DNA of 10,840 bases from an uncultured Bacilli bacterium (GTDB lineage: Bacteria > Bacillota_I > Bacilli_A > RFN20 > CAG-826). The notes beneath the pieces are model-generated. The model worked only from the letters and a program-made list of their open reading frames with translations. It did no database searches and was not told where the DNA came from. The stretch spans positions 1 through 10,840 of the forward strand of contig CAJOOD010000052.1 of assembly GCA_905236085.1 (NCBI GenBank), read 5' to 3'. Shown here in pieces: positions 6,450 to 10,840 of this stretch. Made by a program: the position numbers and the translations under genes. The stretch's first letter is position 1, and every line of letters begins with the position of its first letter.

Positions 6450-7646
6450 ATGAAAGAAAGAAAAGTAGGAACCGTATCACGTGGAATACGTTGCCCAATC
6501 ATCAAAAAAGGCGATAATCTAGCCTCAATCGTCACAAATAGTGTTCTAGAGGCCGCTGAATCGGAAGGATTTGCTTTAAGAGATAAAGATGTTATCGCCA
6601 TTACAGAATCAATCGTTGCTAGAAGCCAAGGAAATTACTGCACCACTAACGATATCGCTCAAGATATTAAAAATAAATTTCCAAATGGACATATTGGTGT
6701 CATTTTCCCAATTCTATCGAGAAATAGATTTGCTATCTGTTTAAGAGGTATTGCTAGAGGAGCGAAAAAAATCACCCTCATGCTATCATATCCAAGCGAT
6801 GAAGTCGGTAACGAATTAGTGCCACTAGACCTCATAGATGAAAAGGGAGTCAATCCATATTCCGATGTCCTAACTTTAGAAAAATATAGAGAATTATTTG
6901 GTGTTATTCTTCACCCATTCACCGGAATGGATTACATCCAATATTATGAAGATTTAATCAAAGAAGAAGGCGCAGAAGTCGAAGTTATTTTCGCGAATAA
7001 TCCACGCGCTATCTTAAATTATACCAAGGATGTCTTAGCTTGCGATATCCACACCAGAAAAAGAACTAAACGCATCCTTCTTGCTAATGGAGCAGAAAAA
7101 GTATTCACTCTTGATGATGTGATGTCTTCTAGTGTCAATGGCAGCGGATATAATGAAAAATATGGTCTATTAGGCTCAAATAAAGCCACCGAAGATACCA
7201 TTAAATTATTCCCACGCGATGCCCAAGACTTGGTCGATAATATTCAAAAAGAAATATTAGAAAAAACTGGCAAACATGTCGAAGTCATGGTTTATGGCGA
7301 TGGAGCATTTAAAGATCCTCAAGGTAAGATTTGGGAATTAGCGGACCCAGTGGTTTCACCATTCCACACCAAAGGTTTGGTGGGCACACCTAATGAATTA
7401 AAATTAAAATATCTCGCTGATAACGACTTCAAAGACTTAAAAGGCGATGAACTGAAAAAGGCTATTGAAGAATCTATCAAAGCAAAAGATGCTAATCTAA
7501 AAGGAAATATGGCCTCCGAAGGTACTACCCCACGTCAATTAACTGACCTCATCGGTTCATTGTGTGATCTTACATCTGGCTCTGGTGATAAGGGCACACC
7601 TGTGGTCTTAGTGCAAGGATATTTTGATAATTACACTAACGAATAA
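6450..7646 (+). CDS. CofE-like protein (coenzyme F420-0:L-glutamate ligase family), role unknown
   Basis: A 398-aa soluble protein resembling CofE/FbiB ligases, which in methanogens and actinobacteria add glutamate to coenzyme F420-0 using GTP. Family-like features are the N-terminal GIRCPIIKKGDNL (12-24) and DVIAITESIVARSQG (47-61), which matches the CofE segment following the first glycine-rich strand. Further conserved-looking blocks are YPSDEVGNELVPLDL (114-128), CDIHTRKRTKRIL (198-210), MVYGDGAFKDPQGKIWELAD (280-299) and TSGSGDKGTP (375-384). At about 400 aa it is much longer than archaeal CofE (about 250 aa). I recall close, highly conserved relatives across anaerobic Firmicutes that do not make F420, so an F420 role is doubtful; a different amide ligase is my inference. 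It is transcribed divergently from hydCBA across a 184-bp shared control region and ends at a strong terminator, so it is a single-gene unit. No membrane segment is seen. Confidence 0.8.
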   Translation: MKERKVGTVSRGIRCPIIKKGDNLASIVTNSVLEAAESEGFALRDKDVIAITESIVARSQGNYCTTNDIAQDIKNKFPNGHIGVIFPILSRNRFAICLRGIARGAKKITLMLSYPSDEVGNELVPLDLIDEKGVNPYSDVLTLEKYRELFGVILHPFTGMDYIQYYEDLIKEEGAEVEVIFANNPRAILNYTKDVLACDIHTRKRTKRILLANGAEKVFTLDDVMSSSVNGSGYNEKYGLLGSNKATEDTIKLFPRDAQDLVDNIQKEILEKTGKHVEVMVYGDGAFKDPQGKIWELADPVVSPFHTKGLVGTPNELKLKYLADNDFKDLKGDELKKAIEESIKAKDANLKGNMASEGTTPRQLTDLIGSLCDLTSGSGDKGTPVVLVQGYFDNYTNE

Positions 7647-7662
7647 ATAGATTGGATAACTT

Positions 7663-7691
7663 AAAAAGCGACTTCAGTGGTCGCTTTTTTT
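7663..7691. terminator. Bidirectional rho-independent terminator
   Basis: AAAAAGCGAC (7663-7672), 7-nt loop, GTCGCTTTTT (7680-7689), with more T to 7691. The A and T runs flanking the GC stem let it end the CofE-like transcript on the plus strand and the Nudix transcript on the minus strand. It overlaps the Nudix stop codon by two bases. Confidence 0.9.
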
Positions 7692-8295
7692 ATTGCTTGA
7701 ATCTCATTATTAGATATTTAATTATCAATCTAACACTTAAGGCAAATAGATATCTATCATCATCTAGCATCGCTTCTAATTCTTTTAAAGGAATTAATTT
7801 GGTAGATATATCTTCAAATTCCTCTAAATGATTAGATGCAAAGCCTACGATTTCTCCTAAGACTACAGCATCCCTTTCATCACTCAACCCGCTGGATGTC
7901 GGCGCGCTTTTGGCTAATATTTCTAGATTATCGATTATCACCCCGCCTTCTTCTAAGGCTTCTCTTTTAGCCGCGCTTAATAAATCATCGCCTTCATCTA
8001 ATAATCCTGCGCAGATAGAGGTGACATAAGAATTTAAAGGTGGACGAAATTGTGTGGTGATTAATAATGATATCTCCTTATTATTTGGATTGACATAATA
8101 ACAAGGAATCAAGACTCCATCTGGTCTTTTGCTCTTATTTAAAGCATATAATTCATCTTTATTATGTCTAGAGGCCATAAAATATTCATATTTTTTAATC
8201 TCATTATTCTTATCTTTAATCTCATAAATAAGAGTGAAGAAATTAAGAAATTTATGATTGGTCTCCTGCTTGATATCAATTAGTTTCCATTCCAT
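7690..8295 (-). CDS. Nudix hydrolase, ADP-ribose pyrophosphatase-like
   Basis: A 201-aa Nudix-fold enzyme that likely hydrolyses a nucleoside diphosphate derivative such as ADP-ribose. The Nudix box lies at 97-119: G97, D103, R111, E112, E115, E116, G118, V119. This matches GX5EX7REUXEEXGU except that the first Glu is Asp103. The box is preceded by a strand ending SICAG and followed by SAPTSSGLSDER (130-141), which resembles the SPG-type loop of ADP-ribose pyrophosphatases (NudF-like). An N-terminal beta-rich part (1-55) could be the dimerisation region of that subgroup. No Shine-Dalgarno sequence precedes ATG 8295; instead TATAAT ends 6 nt before it, so the mRNA may be leaderless. It lies just after the ribosomal operon terminator and ends inside a shared terminator. 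Exact substrate is unknown. Confidence 0.87.
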   Translation of the reverse strand: MEWKLIDIKQETNHKFLNFFTLIYEIKDKNNEIKKYEYFMASRHNKDELYALNKSKRPDGVLIPCYYVNPNNKEISLLITTQFRPPLNSYVTSICAGLLDEGDDLLSAAKREALEEGGVIIDNLEILAKSAPTSSGLSDERDAVVLGEIVGFASNHLEEFEDISTKLIPLKELEAMLDDDRYLFALSVRLIIKYLIMRFKQ

Positions 8296-8301
8296 AAGTC
8301 A

Positions 8302-8307
8302 ATTATA
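8302..8307 (-). promoter_or_regulatory. -10 box directly before the Nudix start
   Basis: Perfect TATAAT on the minus strand with only 6 nt to the ATG. Its -35 region falls in the T-rich tail and stem of the upstream terminator and is weak. Initiation here would start at or next to the ATG. Confidence 0.5.
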
Positions 8308-8314
8308 ACTAGGT

Positions 8315-8346
8315 AAAAAGAAAAGTAGAAGAATAATCCTCTACTT
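8315..8346 (-). terminator. Rho-independent terminator after rplQ
   Basis: On the minus strand AAGTAGAGGA (8337-8346) and TCTTCTACTT (8323-8332) form a 10-bp stem with one G-U pair and a TTAT loop, followed by TTCTTTTT. It lies 20 bp beyond the rplQ stop and should end the ribosomal protein super-operon. Confidence 0.88.
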
Positions 8347-8366
8347 CGCTATTAATTTAAATATGC

Positions 8367-8774
8367 TTATTTAACAAAGGCAATGATAACTTTTTGGGCG
8401 TTATCACCACGACGATTTTCAACCTTATAAGTGGTGAGATAACCGCCGTTACGGTCAGCGTAACGTGGGCCTAAGACATCGAATAAGTAATCTAAAGCTG
8501 AAACTTTTTTATCTTTGTCGGCATAAATCTTTCTAAGATAAGAAGCAGCTAAACGTTTGGCGCTTAATTTATCTTCTTTCTTGGTTAATGTGACAAGTCT
8601 TTCGGTTTCAGAGATAACTTCTTTAACCACACCACTGGTGACAGTGACATGTTCGTGAATGATGAGCTCAGAAACGACATTGCGGAGCATATTTTCTCTT
8701 TTGCTCTTGGTATAAGCGGCTTTAAATCTAACACCGGTCTTACCATGAACATTTCTTCTACCTTGTGCTGGCAT
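8367..8774 (-). CDS. rplQ: 50S ribosomal protein L17
   Basis: L17 of the large ribosomal subunit, 135 aa. The family core is clear: ENMLRNVVSELIIHEHVTVT (27-46) near the start, a lysine-rich middle, then LFDVLGPRYADRNGGYLTTY (97-116) and the end RGDNAQKVIIAFVK. The N-terminus (MPAQGRRNVHGKTGVRFKAAYTKSKR) differs from the usual MxYRKLGR-type start and is somewhat longer. The start is well supported, because AGGAGGAA ends 6 nt upstream and there is no earlier in-frame start. It is the last gene of the super-operon, 12 bp after rpoA, and the rpoA stop codon is part of its ribosome site, which implies coupled translation. Confidence 0.96.
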   Translation of the reverse strand: MPAQGRRNVHGKTGVRFKAAYTKSKRENMLRNVVSELIIHEHVTVTSGVVKEVISETERLVTLTKKEDKLSAKRLAASYLRKIYADKDKKVSALDYLFDVLGPRYADRNGGYLTTYKVENRRGDNAQKVIIAFVK

Positions 8775-8786
8775 AAGTTGTTCCTC

Positions 8787-9752
8787 CTAATTGCTGCGGA
8801 AACTTAGTCCCATAGCGGCTAATTTTTCCTTGATTTCTTTTAATGATTTCTTACCAAGATTCTTAATCTTAATCATTTCATCTTCGGTCTTTTCTGTTAA
8901 TTCCATAACGGTTTGAATACCCGCTCTACGTAAACAGTTGCCAGAACGAATGGATAAGACTAATTCATCAATAGTAACATTTTCATATTGATTTTCTTCT
9001 TGGACTACCACTTCTTTTTCGATATTGATATCTCTAGTAGCGGTCTCTAAATCTAAGTATTTGCTGAAGTGATCGACTAATATTTTAGCGGATAAGGCAA
9101 CAGCGCTTTGTGGAGTGCATGAACCATTGGTTTGAACTTCTAAGATTAATCTATCAAATCTAGAATCGTGTCCAACACGAGTTGGTTCGACAGTATAAGA
9201 AGCTTTAACAACTGGTGAATAATTACTATCGGTAGCAATAACTCCAACTGGAAGATGTGGGTGTAAGGTCTTGTTCATTTCATTGGTGACATAACCTCTA
9301 CCATTTCTAGCGTAGAGTGTCATATGTAAATGACCACCATCTGTTACATGAGCGATAACGACTTCTTTATTGATGACGCTGACGCCGGTAGGACATTGAA
9401 TGTCGGCACCAGTAACAGTTTTTGGACCAGTGACATCTATTTCTAAACGTCTATTTTCTTCATCTTCACCATCAATTTTTAAGACTAAGTCTTTTAAATT
9501 AAGGATGATAATAGCAACATCTTCTTCAATACCTTCTAAGGCGGAGAATTCATGTCTTGCACCTTCGACTTCGATAGCGTAGATACTCGCACCTGGTAAG
9601 GAAGATAATAATACTCTTCTTAAGGCATTACCAATAGTTAGGCCAAAGCCTCTTCCTAATGGTTCGATGATGAATCTACCATAATTTTCATTGCCGTCAT
9701 AATCGGCATGAGTAATACTGAATTTTTCAAATGGGTCTGGTAATTTAACCAT
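8787..9752 (-). CDS. rpoA: DNA-directed RNA polymerase alpha subunit
   Basis: Alpha subunit, 321 aa, which nucleates RNA polymerase assembly as a dimer and binds UP elements and activators. The N-terminal domain (1-240) has the dimerisation and beta-contact segment EPLGRGFGLTIGNALRRVLL (30-49) and the SALEGIEEDV block (70-79). A short acidic linker (about 245-260) leads to the C-terminal domain (261-321). There the DNA-contacting residues are conserved: R269, N272 and C273 in SIRSGNCLRRAG, and G300-K301-K302-S303 in NLGKKSLKEI. The start is preceded by AGGAGGT. It sits 18 bp after rpsK and ends with TAG, one of only two TAG stops in the window. The full-length helix-hairpin-helix domain means UP-element recognition should be normal. 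Confidence 0.98.
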   Translation of the reverse strand: MVKLPDPFEKFSITHADYDGNENYGRFIIEPLGRGFGLTIGNALRRVLLSSLPGASIYAIEVEGARHEFSALEGIEEDVAIIILNLKDLVLKIDGEDEENRRLEIDVTGPKTVTGADIQCPTGVSVINKEVVIAHVTDGGHLHMTLYARNGRGYVTNEMNKTLHPHLPVGVIATDSNYSPVVKASYTVEPTRVGHDSRFDRLILEVQTNGSCTPQSAVALSAKILVDHFSKYLDLETATRDINIEKEVVVQEENQYENVTIDELVLSIRSGNCLRRAGIQTVMELTEKTEDEMIKIKNLGKKSLKEIKEKLAAMGLSFRSN

Positions 9753-9770
9753 GGCTTAAACCTCCTTATA

Positions 9771-10169
9771 TTAGCGGCGTGGTCTCTTTGGTGGGCGGCA
9801 TCCATTATGTGGGATAGGTGTGCTATCGGTAATGGATAATACTTGCATACCAACGGTGCCTAATGCACGAATAGCGCCTTCACGACCTGGACCTGGACCT
9901 TTGACATCAACGTCTAATTGTCTTAAACCTTGATCAAACGCCACTTTTGCAGCAGCTTCTGCGGCTTGTTGAGCGGCAAATGGAGTAGATTTCTTACTTC
10001 CTTTGTAGCCTAATGCACCAGCACTGCTCCAGGAAATGACATTGCCTTGTTCATCAGAAATTGTCACAATCGTGTTATTGAAAGTGGCATGAATGTGTGC
10101 AACGCCTTTAGTATATGAACGTTTAATTTTCTTTTTTCTAGCACTTGTTTTTGCTTTTTTTGCGGCCAT
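9771..10169 (-). CDS. rpsK: 30S ribosomal protein S11
   Basis: S11 of the 30S platform, 132 aa, normal length. A basic N-terminal tail (1-19, MAAKKAKTSARKKKIKRSY) precedes the conserved GVAHIHATFNNTIVTISD (22-39). Next come WSSAGALGYKGSKKSTPFAA (47-66), the glycine-rich DVKGPGPGREGAIRAL (88-103) and the C-terminal DSTPIPHNGCRPPKRPRR that contacts 16S rRNA near the mRNA exit channel. AAGGAGAG precedes the ATG. It lies between rpsM (21 bp upstream) and rpoA (18 bp downstream), the standard alpha-operon order. Confidence 0.98.
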   Translation of the reverse strand: MAAKKAKTSARKKKIKRSYTKGVAHIHATFNNTIVTISDEQGNVISWSSAGALGYKGSKKSTPFAAQQAAEAAAKVAFDQGLRQLDVDVKGPGPGREGAIRALGTVGMQVLSITDSTPIPHNGCRPPKRPRR

Positions 10170-10190
10170 ATTAATGCTCTCCTTTCTCTA

Positions 10191-10568
10191 TTAACCTTGT
10201 GTGGCTTGTTTCTTATTAGCGATTGTCTTACGTGGACCTTTACGGGTACGAGCGTTAGTTTTGGTTCTTTGACCTCTAACTGGTAAACCCATTTTATGTC
10301 TTTTACCACGATAGCAACCGATTTCGGTTAAAGTCTTGATATTGAGGGCAACTTCTCTACGTAAATCACCTTCGGTTTTATATTTTGCTAATTCGTTACG
10401 AATTGCATTAAATTGATCATCGCTAAGATTTTTAACACGGATGGCGCCATCAACTTTAGCGTCAGCGCAAATCTTTTTCGCGGTGCTACGTCCAATACCA
10501 TAGATATAGGTAAGGGCGATATTAACTGGTTTGTCGTTTGGAATATCAACACCAACAATACGTGCCAT
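10191..10568 (-). CDS. rpsM: 30S ribosomal protein S13
   Basis: S13 of the 30S head, 125 aa, which contacts 16S rRNA, the P-site tRNA and bridges to the 50S subunit. It begins MARIVGVDIPNDKPVNIALTY, followed by YGIGRSTAKKICADA (23-37), the helix-two-turn-helix region. The middle is EIGCYRGKRHKMGLPVRGQR (82-101), and the tail TKTNARTRKGPRKTIANKK is basic and extended. AGGAGG precedes the ATG. rpmJ lies 20 bp upstream and rpsK 21 bp downstream. Nothing unusual is seen. Confidence 0.98.
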   Translation of the reverse strand: MARIVGVDIPNDKPVNIALTYIYGIGRSTAKKICADAKVDGAIRVKNLSDDQFNAIRNELAKYKTEGDLRREVALNIKTLTEIGCYRGKRHKMGLPVRGQRTKTNARTRKGPRKTIANKKQATQG

Positions 10569-10588
10569 ATGTTCCTTTTCCTCCTAAA

Positions 10589-10702
10589 TTAACCTTGTCT
10601 TTGCTTGTGCTTTTGGTTAGAGCAAATGACCATAACTTTGCCATTTCTCTTAATAACTCTGCACTTTGGGCAAATTGGTTTTACTGAGGGTCTTACTTTC
10701 AT
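10589..10702 (-). CDS. rpmJ: 50S ribosomal protein L36
   Basis: L36, 37 aa, the smallest 50S protein. Reading the minus strand from ATG 10702 gives MKVRPSVKPICPKCRVIKRN, continuing to the typical HKQRQG end and TAA. It is the zinc-ribbon (C+) form with ligands C11, C14, C27 and H32. AGAGGAA precedes the start. It lies 24 bp after infA and 20 bp before rpsM, exactly the expected position. Having a zinc-binding L36 does not exclude a zinc-free paralogue elsewhere in the genome. Confidence 0.97.
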   Translation of the reverse strand: MKVRPSVKPICPKCRVIKRNGKVMVICSNQKHKQRQG

Positions 10703-10726
10703 AATAATTCCTCTACTTTCTCGATT

Positions 10727-10840
10727 CTATTTGAATCTAAATGTGATACGGCCTCGTGTTAAATCATAAGGCGAGATTTCTACTGTAACTTTATCTCCCG
10801 GAAGAATGCGAATGTAATTCATACGGATTTTTCCAGACAC
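10727..10840 (-). CDS. infA: Translation initiation factor IF-1 (3' part; start beyond window)
   Basis: The last 37 codons of IF-1, an S1/OB-fold protein that binds the 30S A site during initiation. The frame from the right edge reads VSGKIRMNYIRILPGDKVTV, then EISPYDLTRGRITFRFK and TAG at 10727-10729. The GKIRMNYIRILPGDKV segment and SPYDLTRGRI(T/V) end are diagnostic of bacterial IF-1. Only about half of the roughly 72-residue protein is visible. It leads into rpmJ after 24 bp. Confidence 0.95.
   Translation of the reverse strand: MSGKIRMNYIRILPGDKVTVEISPYDLTRGRITFRFK

Noticed and set aside
1..10840. Mobile elements, CRISPR array, tRNA or rRNA genes, toxin-antitoxin or defence genes
   Set aside because: No transposase, terminal repeats, spaced direct repeats, RNA gene signatures or small paired genes were seen; nearly all DNA is accounted for by housekeeping and hydrogenase genes.

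Overview
The window comes from the chromosome of a low-GC, anaerobic, fermentative bacterium, most likely a Firmicutes/Tenericutes-type lineage (Bacilli or an Acholeplasma/Izemoplasma-like group). The support is strong AT bias, AGGAGG-type ribosome sites before most genes, a Firmicutes-style cysS-rlmB pair, a classic infA-rpmJ-rpsM-rpsK-rpoA-rplQ tail of the ribosomal super-operon, and a trimeric [FeFe]-hydrogenase. Tryptophan is encoded by TGG in all genes read and no gene is interrupted by TGA, so the standard bacterial code applies. The exact lineage cannot be fixed from this window.

Layout, left to right. 1-500 (minus): 5' part of rlmB (23S rRNA methyltransferase), cut by the window edge. 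503-1855 (minus): cysS. 1856-2078: a 223-bp gap with a hydrogenase-operon terminator, a perfect 27-bp AT palindrome and a probable cysS promoter. 2079-6265 (minus): a three-gene operon hydC-hydB-hydA for an NADH/ferredoxin-linked (probably electron-bifurcating) hydrogenase. 6266-6449: a divergent promoter region with several inverted repeats, one resembling a degenerate Rex operator. 6450-7646 (plus): a CofE-like protein (F420-0:glutamate ligase family), the only plus-strand gene. 7663-7691: a bidirectional terminator. 7690-8295 (minus): a Nudix hydrolase, possibly read from a leaderless mRNA. 8315-8346: terminator of the ribosomal operon. 8367-10840 (minus): rplQ, rpoA, rpsK, rpsM, rpmJ and the 3' end of infA.

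How they work together. HydC, HydB and HydA should form one cytoplasmic enzyme: HydA carries the H-cluster, and HydB the FMN/NADH module plus ferredoxin-type clusters. It would re-oxidise NADH and reduced ferredoxin from fermentation by releasing H2, or run in reverse. The maturation genes hydE, hydF and hydG are not here. The translation genes are housekeeping. I see no mobile element, CRISPR array, tRNA or rRNA, and no clearly new multi-gene system. The best leads are the CofE-like protein of unknown role divergent from the hydrogenase, the repeat-rich control region between them, and a Cys-to-Ser change in the first H-cluster motif of HydA.
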